From: Terriglobia bacterium
GTDB taxonomy: Bacteria > Acidobacteriota > Terriglobia > Terriglobales > Acidobacteriaceae
DNA length: 64,000 nt
NCBI GenBank assembly: GCA_020073665.1
Contig: JAIQEU010000006.1
Location: forward strand, 310,001 to 374,000
Reading direction: 5' to 3'
The translations under genes and the position numbers were made by a program. This document shows positions 42,993 through 51,234 of this stretch, one piece after another. The notes beneath the pieces are model-generated. The model worked only from the letters and a program-made list of their open reading frames with translations, was not told the DNA's origin and made no database searches. Positions within the stretch are counted from its first letter, which is position 1. Each line of letters begins with the position of its first letter.

Positions 42993-45900
42993 CGGAGCCC
43001 AAACCCAAACCCAATCCGCGCCGGCTATGGAAATACCTGCTGGGCACTGGCGTGGCCGGCGTGCTCTTGCTGGCGGGAGCGGGCTGGTACACCACCACCG
43101 ATTCCTTCCAGGCCATGGTACGTCGCCGTCTGGTGTCGGAGCTGGAACGCGTCACCGGGGGCCGGGTTGAACTGGGAGGCTTCCACACCCTGCCCTTCCG
43201 CCTGCGAGTGGATGTGCGCGACCTCACCATTCATGGACTGGAGAAGCCCGGCGACGTTCCCTACGCCCACGTGGACCGGTTGGTCGCCGATGTCAAGGTG
43301 ATCTCTGCGCTAGGTGCCGAGTTTGGTTTCAGTTCGGTGGTCCTCGACCGCCCGGTGGTAGACATTATTTTCTATCCTGATGGCACCACCAACCAACCCC
43401 AGCCCAAACTCAAGAGCGCGTCCCCGCAGGATCCCATGCAGCGAATGTTCGCGCTTTCCATCCGCAAGCTGGAAGTGCGCCACGGAGAGTTGATCTGGGA
43501 CAACCAGATCGTCCCCCTCGACTTCAAGGCCAACGACATTTCGGCCGACATGAACTACTCGCTGTTGCACCAGCGCTATGAGAGCAACTTGTTGCTGGGG
43601 AAGGTGGACACGAAACTCCAGGACTGCCGCCCGTTTGCCTGGACTGCGGAAGCGCACTTCAGCCTCGGACAGAACGGCGTCGAGGTCAAATCGTTGAAGG
43701 CCACGTCCGGCCGTTTGCGTCTTGAGGCCAGCGGACGTATCGACGATTTCCGGAAACCGAAGGTTGATGCCACCTACGATGTCACCCTCGATCTGGCAGA
43801 AGTAGCCGCGATCCTGCGCCGCCCGGAGGCGCGCGGCGGCACCCTCCAGGCCAGCGGCCACGGTTCCTGGTCGGTCAGCGATTTTTTTTCCACCGGCAAG
43901 CTGCAACTGAAAGACGTGGACTGGCGCGACGAGTCGGTGAACTTGCGAAAGGCATCCCTGAATGCGCAGTATTCCGCGACTCCGCAACGGCTCACCCTTT
44001 CGCAAATCCAAGCCAGGGTGTTCGGAGGTAGCGCGGAGGGTGACGCCGACATCGCCAACTGGCTGGCTCTGCCCACGGCCAAGAAACCAGCGGATGAGCA
44101 GAAGGGTGTGGTGCGCCTAAGACTGAAAGATATCTCCGCGTCAGAGCTGACCGCGGGGCTGGCCACGCCCAGCCATCCTCTCAACCGCCTCAATGTGGGC
44201 GGCACCGTCAAAGGAACCATTGAAGCACGCTGGGTGCGCACAGCGCGCAACCTGGAGACCGAAATCGCCCTCGACCTTGTGCCCCCGTCTCAACCCTCGC
44301 CGGGCCAGTTGCCGCTGAACCTGCATGCTCGCGCCAAGTACCGCGCCGCGGCTGGCGAGTTGGAGGTCGCAGAATTCAACGCCAGCACTCGTGCCAGCCA
44401 GCTGCGCGCCTCGGGAACCCTTTCCTCCATGGCCGCGCTCAAGCTCTCCGTAGCCACGACTGATTTGGCTGAGTTACGTTCCGTCCTGGAAGCACTCGGC
44501 AGTTCGCAGCGCATTCCCCTGGCCCTGCACGGGCATGCTTCTTTCAACGGCATCGCCAGCGGCAGACTTCCGGATGTGACCCTGGCGGGCAATCTCCAGG
44601 TACAGGATTTTGACGTTTTGCTGCCGGCCACCTCGCGCCGGCCCGGACGCCAGGTCCACTGGGACTCCCTGGTCGCTGATGTCCAGACCTCACAGCACGT
44701 GTTCGCGGTGCGCAACGGTGTCCTCACGCGCGGCAGTACCACCATAAGGGTTGACGTCAGCGCCGCCTTGCAACGGGGCCAGTTTGTTGACGCGAATACT
44801 TTCCGGGCGCGTTTTGACCTGCACGATGCCGACGTGCAGGAGATCCTGGCCCTGGTCGGATACGACTACCCCGTCAGCGGGACGATGAACCTGTTCTTAA
44901 ATGCCTCGGGGACGAAGGCAGACCCGCGCGGTTCGGGTCGTGTCCAGCTCACCCACGCAACGATTTATGGGGAGCCGGTGGAGCATTTCAATTCCGACCT
45001 GCTTTTCGCCAACGGGCAGGTGGAACTCAACAACCTCCGGTTGACGCACTACGAGGCCAGGGTCACCGGCGATGCCAGTTTCGATCCCTCCACCCACGCC
45101 GTGCATTTCAACTTGACGGGCAAGAACTTCGATCTCGCCCGCGTCGCGCAACTGAAAGCCAGCCGCGTGAGTATCGGCGGGAGCGTGAACTTCACCGCGG
45201 TGGGCTCAGGGACTCTCGAAGCACCCGCCATCGATGCGGCGCTCATCTTGCATGACCTAACTTTCGATGGCGAACGCGCCGGCGATTTCACGGTCGATGC
45301 CGTTACCCGGGGTTCCGACCTCCACATTAGCGGCCGTTCCCAATTCGAGCACGCTGAACTGAATGTGGACGGAGACATCCAGCTGCGCGGCGATTGGCCG
45401 GCCGCCCTGAATCTGCGTTTCGATCATCTCGACGCCGACTCGCTGCTGCGCTCCTACACCCAAGCCCGGGTCACCGGACATTCGGCGGTCGCCGGCACTC
45501 TGACGCTAAACGGGCCGCTCCGCAAGCCAGATGATCTGACCCTCACCGCTAACCTCAGCGACCTTTACGCCGACGTGGAAGGCATCAAGGTGCGTAGCGA
45601 TGGTCCGGTACGCTTTGCCGTGTCCCACGAGTTTCTCAATATGGAGCAGTTCCACCTGGTGGGTGAGGACACCGATTTCACCGCCTCCGGGTCAGTGCAA
45701 CTCTCTGGCGAACGGCGGCTCGATATGCGCGCCCAAGGCAAAGTAAATTTGAAGCTCATCGAAAGCTTCAACTCCGACTTCACCTCCTCCGGCATTGTGA
45801 CCGTGGACATGAGCGTGGTGGGTACGGCGGCAAAACCCAGTCTGCAAGGCCGGGTGCAAATCGCCAACGCCGGCATTGCCTATGTGGATCTGCCTAGTGC

Positions 45901-47005
45901 GCTGAGCGATGTAAATGGATCGCTCATCTTTAACCAGAACCGTTTGCAGGTTGAAACCCTTACCGCGAGGGTAGGAGGCGGAACGGTATCGTTCGGCGGA
46001 TACGCCACCACCTACAACCGCCAGGTCAACTTCGATCTCGACCTGCACGGGCAGGACGTCCGCTTGCGTTACCCGCCCGGGGTGAGTTCCAACACCACGG
46101 CAGACCTGCACTGGGTGGGCAGTTCCACCACCTCCACCCTGTCAGGCGATATCACTGTCAATAAGCTGTCCATTACTCCTGGCTTTGATTTTGCCGCTTA
46201 CCTGGAGCGCGCCGCCCAGGCCTCGACCCTGTCGCAGACCAATCCTCTGCTGAATCGCATCAAGCTCGACGTACACATCGTGACTGCGCCCGAGTTGCGC
46301 ATGCAGACGGCTTCTGTGCGCTTGTCGGGAGACGCCGATTTGCGGCTGCGCGGGACCGCCGCCAAACCGGTGGTGCTGGGCCGCGCCGACGTGATTGAGG
46401 GCGAGATCTACTTCAACGGCACCAAGTACCGGCTGGAACGCGGCGATGTCACCTTCACCAATCCGGTTTCCACCCGGCCCGTGCTCGACCTGCAAGCGTC
46501 CACCCACGTCCGCGACTATGACATCACCGTCAACCTTAATGGCGAGCCCGATAAGCAGCTCAAGGTGAACTGGCGCTCGGAGCCGCCGTTGCCCGAAGCC
46601 GACATCATCGCCCTGCTGGCCCTGGGCCGTACCCAGGAAGAATCGGCGCAATTGCAGCAGTCCGGGCAGTCGCAGTTTGGGCAGGAAGCTTCCAATGCGC
46701 TCCTCTCCGAGGCCCTGAATGCCACAGTCAGCAACCGGGTGCAACGCCTGTTTGGAGTCAGCCGCATCAAGATCGATCCCCAGGGCCAGAACACGGAAAC
46801 CAACGCCGCCCGCGGACCACAGGTCACCATCGAGCAGCAAGTCGCTAACAACCTGACCCTCACCTACAGCACCGCGGTATCGCAGGCCTCGCAGCAGATC
46901 ATCCAGGTCGAGTACAACCTCACCCGCAACGTTTCGATCATCGGCATCCGCGACCAGAACGGCGTAGTCAGCATTGACGTAAAGATCCGCCAGCGAAAAA
47001 AGTAG
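42989..47005 (+). CDS. TamB-like translocation/assembly protein (DUF490)
   Basis: 1338 aa. N-terminal membrane anchor (LLGTGVAGVLLLAGAGWY, about 15-33), a long run of beta-rich repeats forming the AsmA/TamB groove, and the C-terminal DUF490 domain with VTFTNPVSTRPVLDLQAST, PLPEADIIALLALGR and NLTRNVSIIGIRDQNGVVSI. TamB spans the periplasm and works with TamA in outer-membrane assembly, and AsmA-like proteins move phospholipids. GTG 42989 overlaps the previous TGA as GTGA and has GGAGGC upstream; an open frame begins at 42914, inside the previous gene. Confidence 0.9.
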   Translation: MTEPKPKPNPRRLWKYLLGTGVAGVLLLAGAGWYTTTDSFQAMVRRRLVSELERVTGGRVELGGFHTLPFRLRVDVRDLTIHGLEKPGDVPYAHVDRLVADVKVISALGAEFGFSSVVLDRPVVDIIFYPDGTTNQPQPKLKSASPQDPMQRMFALSIRKLEVRHGELIWDNQIVPLDFKANDISADMNYSLLHQRYESNLLLGKVDTKLQDCRPFAWTAEAHFSLGQNGVEVKSLKATSGRLRLEASGRIDDFRKPKVDATYDVTLDLAEVAAILRRPEARGGTLQASGHGSWSVSDFFSTGKLQLKDVDWRDESVNLRKASLNAQYSATPQRLTLSQIQARVFGGSAEGDADIANWLALPTAKKPADEQKGVVRLRLKDISASELTAGLATPSHPLNRLNVGGTVKGTIEARWVRTARNLETEIALDLVPPSQPSPGQLPLNLHARAKYRAAAGELEVAEFNASTRASQLRASGTLSSMAALKLSVATTDLAELRSVLEALGSSQRIPLALHGHASFNGIASGRLPDVTLAGNLQVQDFDVLLPATSRRPGRQVHWDSLVADVQTSQHVFAVRNGVLTRGSTTIRVDVSAALQRGQFVDANTFRARFDLHDADVQEILALVGYDYPVSGTMNLFLNASGTKADPRGSGRVQLTHATIYGEPVEHFNSDLLFANGQVELNNLRLTHYEARVTGDASFDPSTHAVHFNLTGKNFDLARVAQLKASRVSIGGSVNFTAVGSGTLEAPAIDAALILHDLTFDGERAGDFTVDAVTRGSDLHISGRSQFEHAELNVDGDIQLRGDWPAALNLRFDHLDADSLLRSYTQARVTGHSAVAGTLTLNGPLRKPDDLTLTANLSDLYADVEGIKVRSDGPVRFAVSHEFLNMEQFHLVGEDTDFTASGSVQLSGERRLDMRAQGKVNLKLIESFNSDFTSSGIVTVDMSVVGTAAKPSLQGRVQIANAGIAYVDLPSALSDVNGSLIFNQNRLQVETLTARVGGGTVSFGGYATTYNRQVNFDLDLHGQDVRLRYPPGVSSNTTADLHWVGSSTTSTLSGDITVNKLSITPGFDFAAYLERAAQASTLSQTNPLLNRIKLDVHIVTAPELRMQTASVRLSGDADLRLRGTAAKPVVLGRADVIEGEIYFNGTKYRLERGDVTFTNPVSTRPVLDLQASTHVRDYDITVNLNGEPDKQLKVNWRSEPPLPEADIIALLALGRTQEESAQLQQSGQSQFGQEASNALLSEALNATVSNRVQRLFGVSRIKIDPQGQNTETNAARGPQVTIEQQVANNLTLTYSTAVSQASQQIIQVEYNLTRNVSIIGIRDQNGVVSIDVKIRQRKK

Positions 47006-47018
47006 CGCAGCCTGCCCC

Positions 47019-47035
47019 GAGCGAAGTCGAAGGGT
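47019..47035. repeat. GAGCGAAGTCGAAGGG word
   Basis: CCGAGCGAAGTCGAAGGGTC after tamB is a word I recognise as dispersed in intergenic DNA of several soil bacteria. A related word lies near 32950. Confidence 0.35.
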
Positions 47036-47103
47036 CACGCCGGCAATCCGGGAACTCAAGTAATAGGGACAGCAGATCGCTCGGCGGCCGCATCAAACCG
47101 GCG

Positions 47104-47109
47104 TATCCT
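47104..47109 (+). promoter_or_regulatory. -10 element TATCCT of pcm
   Basis: TATCCT ends 9 nt before the ATG at 47119. The same hexamer is found before the symporter gene. Confidence 0.4.
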
Positions 47110-47118
47110 GTGATTGAG

Positions 47119-47787
47119 ATGCGCACGGAAACCCAGCCCGACCGCTTTACTGCGCCGCGGGAGAGCATGGTAGCCTCGCAACTGCGCGGCCGCGGCATTG
47201 CTGACGAACGGGTGTTGGCCGCCATGACTCGGGTCCCGCGTCACCAGTTTGTCTCCGACAGCTACCACGACCAGGCTTACGAGGACCACCCGATTCCTAT
47301 CGGGGAGGGGCAGACCATCTCCCAGCCTTACATCGTTGGCATAACCCTGGAAGCGCTGGCGCTGCAACCGTCGGACATTGTCCTGGAAGTAGGCACCGGC
47401 TCCGGCTATCAAACCGCCATTCTGGCCGAACTAGCACACCACGTTTATTCCATCGAACGGCACGCCTCGCTGGCGCAAGGCGCGCACTCGATCCTGGCCA
47501 GCTTGGGTTATGACAACGTGACCGTCGTGGTCGGCGACGGAAGTCATGGCCTGGCCCAATCCGCGCCTTTCGACGCGATCGTGGTATCGGCGGCCGCTCC
47601 ACAGATTCCTCCTTTGCTGATCGAGCAGTTGAGCGAAGGCGGCCGCATGGTGATTCCCGTGGGCCCTGCCCATGCCCAGGAGTTGCTGTTGGTCCGCAAA
47701 CAACTGAGCAACACGGCGGTCCGAGTTCTCGAGGGATGCCGCTTCGTCCCGCTGATCGGCAGCGAGGGATACGGGTCTGATTGGTAG
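47119..47787 (+). CDS. pcm: Protein-L-isoaspartate O-methyltransferase
   Basis: 222 aa. Repairs isoaspartyl residues using S-adenosylmethionine. Motifs: ESMVASQLRGRGI, VPRHQFV, GQTISQPYIV, the SAM loop LEVGTGSGYQTAILAEL, GDGSHG and APFDAIVVSAAAP, LSEGGRMVIPVG. ATG 47119 was chosen; an upstream GTG at 47110 overlaps the expected transcription start. It follows tamB by 113 bp. Confidence 0.94.
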   Translation: MRTETQPDRFTAPRESMVASQLRGRGIADERVLAAMTRVPRHQFVSDSYHDQAYEDHPIPIGEGQTISQPYIVGITLEALALQPSDIVLEVGTGSGYQTAILAELAHHVYSIERHASLAQGAHSILASLGYDNVTVVVGDGSHGLAQSAPFDAIVVSAAAPQIPPLLIEQLSEGGRMVIPVGPAHAQELLLVRKQLSNTAVRVLEGCRFVPLIGSEGYGSDW

Positions 47788-47803
47788 CGCGTTGCCAGCG
47801 TAG

Positions 47804-47824
47804 GGACAGCCGCCTCGGCTGTCC
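47804..47824. repeat. Hairpin element GGACAGCCG-CCT-CGGCTGTCC
   Basis: A perfect 9-bp stem with 3-nt loop just after pcm, followed by GCCGAGCGAAGCGAGG. No T-run; it may be a dispersed palindrome, or it may protect mRNA ends. Confidence 0.55.
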
Positions 47825-47885
47825 GCCGAGCGAAGCGAGGTAAGGTGTTCCGGAAAGCTGAGAGCTGACATCTGATTTCTTGCTT

Positions 47886-47891
47886 TACAAT
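47886..47891 (+). promoter_or_regulatory. -10 element TACAAT of mqnP
   Basis: TACAAT ends 6 nt before the GTG at 47898, the same arrangement as TACAAT-N6-GTG before the KdpD-type kinase. A CTGAGAGCTGACATCTGAT word spacer precedes it. Confidence 0.55.
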
Positions 47892-47897
47892 CTCCCC

Positions 47898-48761
47898 GTG
47901 CCTGCCCTGCACAACCTGCGTGTCGCGCTGGAAATGATCAAGTGGGAGCACTCGGTGTTCGCGCTGCCATTTGCGCTGTGCGGAGCCATGCTGGCGGCGG
48001 ACGGGATGCCCACCGTCCACCAGTTGGGCTGGATCATTGTCGCCATGATCACCGCGCGTTCCGCGGCCATGGCCTTCAACCGTCTGGCCGACGCCCAGAT
48101 TGATGCGGCCAATCCCCGCACCCAAACCCGCGCCCTGCCCGCGGGCACCCTGACCCCCGGCTTCGTCGCTCTGTTTGTCACCGTGTCCTGCGCCGTCTTC
48201 GTGTTGGCCGCGTCACAACTCAACCGTCTGACTCTGGCGCTGTCGCCGGTGGCGCTGGCGGTGGTGCTGCTCTACTCCTACACCAAGCGCTTCACCCGCT
48301 GGTCGCACCTGGTATTGGGATTCGCCCTGGGCATCGCGCCCTCTGCAGCCTGGATTGCGGTGCGCGGGTCCTTCGATCCACGCATCCTGCTGCTCACCGT
48401 GGCCGTGACGTTCTGGGTAGGCGGCTTCGACGTGCTCTACGCTTGCCAGGACTACGAATTCGATCGCGAAGCCGGACTGCACTCGATCCCGCGCTACGTC
48501 GGAATCCCCAAAGCGTTGTGGATCGCCCGGTTGTTTCATGTGGTCATGCTGCTGTTGCTGATCGGATTGGTGCCCGCATTCGGGCTGGGGAAACTAGCGG
48601 TAGCGGGAGTGGCCGCGGTGTCCCTCCTGCTCGCCTACGAGCATTCCCTGGTATCTCCGCGCGACCTCTCTAAACTCAACGCCGCCTTCTTCACCATGAA
48701 CGGGGTGATCGCGGTAGTGTTCTTTGTGTTCGTGGCGGGGGACCGGTTGCTGAAGTGGTAA
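47898..48761 (+). CDS. mqnP: UbiA-family prenyltransferase, MqnP-like
   Basis: 287-aa inner-membrane prenyltransferase with about eight helices. The first Asp-rich site is NRLADAQIDA and the second is CQDYEFDREAGLHSIP, both typical of UbiA enzymes that bind prenyl diphosphate through magnesium. Position directly before mqnE supports MqnP, the prenyltransferase of the futalosine menaquinone route, rather than ubiquinone synthesis. GTG 47898 was chosen from the -10 spacing; the frame opens at 47880. Confidence 0.87.
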   Translation: MPALHNLRVALEMIKWEHSVFALPFALCGAMLAADGMPTVHQLGWIIVAMITARSAAMAFNRLADAQIDAANPRTQTRALPAGTLTPGFVALFVTVSCAVFVLAASQLNRLTLALSPVALAVVLLYSYTKRFTRWSHLVLGFALGIAPSAAWIAVRGSFDPRILLLTVAVTFWVGGFDVLYACQDYEFDREAGLHSIPRYVGIPKALWIARLFHVVMLLLLIGLVPAFGLGKLAVAGVAAVSLLLAYEHSLVSPRDLSKLNAAFFTMNGVIAVVFFVFVAGDRLLKW

Positions 48762-48836
48762 GGGACAAGCTGCCTGGCTGAGAGGTTGACACGGTACTCG
48801 CTACTCGGCACTGCCTTACGTTATCATCACAACAGG

Positions 48837-49967
48837 ATGGCGAACCTGCACCCCTTTCAAACTGATGACCCGCGCCTGCAGCCCGTCGCGGGCAAAGTTG
48901 TTGCCGGCGAGCGGCTGAGCGCTGACGACGCGCTGGCCCTCTACCGCACTGGCGACGTGCTGGCGGTGGGCTGGCTGGCCAATTCTGTCCGCGAGCGCCT
49001 GCACGGCAACAAGACGTACTTCAACGTCAACCGCCACATCAATCCCACCAACGTCTGTGTGGCCGCGTGCCGTCTATGCGCCTTTGGTCGCAAGAAGGAC
49101 ACGCCCGGCGCCTACACCATGGCTCTCGAAGAAGCCTTTGAGACCGCCGCTTCCGGTTACAGCGAGGCGGTTACCGAGTTTCATATTGTCGGCGGCCTGC
49201 ATCCCGATTTGCCTTTCCAGTATTTCCTCGACCTGTGCTCGGGACTCAAGCAGCGTTTTCCGCAGGTGCACCTGAAAGCCTTTACCATGGTCGAGGTGGC
49301 GTACCTGGCGAAGCGGGCCAAGCTTTCCATTCGCGAGACCCTGGAACAACTGAAAGCCGCGGGGGTGGATTCACTCCCTGGCGGCGGGGCGGAGATTTTT
49401 GCCGATCGCGTGCGCCACATCATCTGCGACCACAAGATCGACGGCGACCAGTGGCTAGAGACCGCCAAGCTCGCCCACCAGTTGGGGCTGAAATCCAACG
49501 CCACCATGCTCTATGGCCATGTCGAAAACGACGAAGATCGCGTGGACCATTTGCTCAAGCTGCGCGCATTACAAGATGAAACCGGCGGCTTCCAGACCTT
49601 CATCCCGCTGGCTTTCCATCCCGATAACACACCGTTGCAGCACCTGCCCAAGACCACCGGCATGCTCGACATCAAGCAGATCGCAGTCAGCCGCCTGGTA
49701 CTGGACAATTTTCCCCACATCAAAGCGTACTGGCAGATGCTCACGCCCAAGATCGCGCAAATCGCGCTGCGCTTCGGGGCCGACGACCTGGATGGCACCG
49801 TGATTGAAGAAAAGATTTACCACGACGCCGGCGCCACCACCCCGCAAGGCATGCGGCGGCAGGAACTGGTGCGCCTGATCAGGGAAGCCGGACGCGAACC
49901 GGTGGAGCGCGACACGCTCTACCGGCCAGTCACGCGAACCGAAACGTCGGTTACGGTCGCAGTTTAG
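48837..49967 (+). CDS. mqnE: Aminofutalosine synthase MqnE
   Basis: 376-aa radical-SAM enzyme. The cluster ligands are C74, C78 and C81 in VCVAACRLCAF. HIVGGLHPDLPFQYF, LPGGGAEIFADRVR and LKSNATMLYGHVEN are signatures of the MqnE/MqnC/CofH group. MqnE joins SAM-derived adenosyl to 3-[(1-carboxyvinyl)oxy]benzoate to make aminofutalosine, an early menaquinone step. The ATG at 48837 follows a CAGG; TTATCA lies 10 nt upstream, and the frame is open to 48786. Together with mqnP it implies menaquinone-based respiration by the futalosine pathway. Confidence 0.93.
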   Translation: MANLHPFQTDDPRLQPVAGKVVAGERLSADDALALYRTGDVLAVGWLANSVRERLHGNKTYFNVNRHINPTNVCVAACRLCAFGRKKDTPGAYTMALEEAFETAASGYSEAVTEFHIVGGLHPDLPFQYFLDLCSGLKQRFPQVHLKAFTMVEVAYLAKRAKLSIRETLEQLKAAGVDSLPGGGAEIFADRVRHIICDHKIDGDQWLETAKLAHQLGLKSNATMLYGHVENDEDRVDHLLKLRALQDETGGFQTFIPLAFHPDNTPLQHLPKTTGMLDIKQIAVSRLVLDNFPHIKAYWQMLTPKIAQIALRFGADDLDGTVIEEKIYHDAGATTPQGMRRQELVRLIREAGREPVERDTLYRPVTRTETSVTVAV

Positions 49968-50096
49968 AAGCCACCCGGCGCGCCCCGGAACCCCTGTGGA
50001 CTGGAAGCGTGTCCCGCGCAAGTACAGCCGTCACAACCCCTTCGCCCGTCGTAACTGGTACACCCGCAATTTGCTCTGGCTTCCCCCGCTCAGGTG

Positions 50097-50102
50097 TAGA
50101 AT
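50097..50102 (+). promoter_or_regulatory. -10 element TAGAAT of the RaiA-sigma operon
   Basis: TAGAAT about 56 nt before the ATG at 50159. Unlike most promoters here it leaves a substantial leader, containing the hairpin at 50128-50145. Confidence 0.4.
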
Positions 50103-50127
50103 CAGGTTGTAGCGAAAGGGAAGCTTC

Positions 50128-50145
50128 ACGGGGTCTGCTCCCCGT
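50128..50145 (+). promoter_or_regulatory. Leader hairpin before the RaiA-sigma gene
   Basis: ACGGGG-TCTGCT-CCCCGT forms a 6-bp GC-rich stem ending 4 nt upstream of the GAGG ribosome-binding site (50150-50153). It could modulate translation initiation; function is inferred. Confidence 0.4.
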
Positions 50146-50158
50146 TTCCGAGGCGCGC

Positions 50159-51205
50159 ATGAACGTCCACATCAGCTACAGAGTTCATAAAACCCCCGAC
50201 ATAGAAAAAGACGTCAACCACTTCATCGAAAAGCTGCGTAAGCGGCTGCAGGTGTTTCGCCCCGAACTGGTTCATCTGAAGGGCGTGGTGGAACAGAACT
50301 CCCCGCGGGAGGGGACCATCGTGTCCCTGAATCTGCGGCTGCCGTCGGGCCAGATGGCGGTGCAAAACTCGGCCGCCACGGCTGCGTCTGCCCTGAAGGG
50401 CGCATTTGACGACCTGCTGCAGCAGATCAACAAGCACAAGGACTTGCTGCGCAGCACCCACAAATGGTCGAACCGGCGGGGGGTGACCAGCACCCGGCGG
50501 GAGCCGCCGCAAGTGCCTTTCGAACAGACCATGGCATCGGTGCAGCCGGCTACCGTTTCTCCAGACGACATTCGCACCTACGTGAACGCGAACCTGGGGC
50601 GACTGGAGCGCTTTGTCGAGCGGGAGTTGCTGTTCCGCGAATACGCCGAGCAGATCCCCGCCGACCTGGTGAGTAAGGAGGAAGTAATCGACGAAGCCAT
50701 CGTCCAGGCCCTGGGTGAAGACAGCGAGAGGCCGGAGCGGCTGGCCCTCGAGCCATGGCTGTACCGGCTGTCGATCCACGCCATCAATGACCTGGCGTTG
50801 CGCAATCGGGAGACCTTCTCCTCGGTGCCGCTGGAAGAATCGGCACGCCGGCAGAATGTCCGTGCCAGCGATGAGCCCGGACTGCAGTTCCACCAGCCCG
50901 ACGAGGCCCTGACCGCCGAGAACGTGATTGCCGACCGCCGTACCGCCACGCCCGAAGACATCGCGTCCTCGGACGAAATGATCACGCTGGTGCAGTTTGC
51001 CCTGGGTAAGACCAGCAATGTGGACCGGGAAGCGTTCATTCTGCACGCCATCGAGGGCTTCTCGGTCGAAGAGATCGCCGCCATTACCGATCGTAAATCC
51101 GAAGATGTCCGTTCATCAATTGCCGCCGCGCGCGAGCACCTCCGCCACTCCCCCCCGATTGCCGATCGCTTCAAGGGGAAACTGCTGCAGGAGACCAAAG
51201 CCTAA
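50159..51205 (+). CDS. RaiA/HPF ribosome-hibernation domain fused to an ECF-like sigma factor
   Basis: 348 aa. Residues 1-100 match the S30AE/HPF-RaiA fold (VHISYRVHKTPDIEKDVNHF, LRLPSGQMAVQNSA, LLQQINKHKDLLR), which binds the small subunit's decoding groove and silences ribosomes. After a basic linker (101-135), residues 137-220 resemble sigma-70 region 2 (EEVIDEAIVQALG, LEPWLYRLSIHAINDLALRN). Residues 270-330 are a clear region 4 helix-turn-helix (REAFILHAIEGFSVEEIAAI, then SSIAAAREHLR). Region 2 is diverged. ATG 50159 has GAGG at 5 nt; the frame is open upstream but without homology. The next gene starts 29 bp later. Domain calls are from sequence pattern; a combined function is inference. 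Confidence 0.8.
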   Translation: MNVHISYRVHKTPDIEKDVNHFIEKLRKRLQVFRPELVHLKGVVEQNSPREGTIVSLNLRLPSGQMAVQNSAATAASALKGAFDDLLQQINKHKDLLRSTHKWSNRRGVTSTRREPPQVPFEQTMASVQPATVSPDDIRTYVNANLGRLERFVERELLFREYAEQIPADLVSKEEVIDEAIVQALGEDSERPERLALEPWLYRLSIHAINDLALRNRETFSSVPLEESARRQNVRASDEPGLQFHQPDEALTAENVIADRRTATPEDIASSDEMITLVQFALGKTSNVDREAFILHAIEGFSVEEIAAITDRKSEDVRSSIAAAREHLRHSPPIADRFKGKLLQETKA

Positions 51206-51234
51206 ATCCAAATTCAGACTCGGGAGAATCCGTG

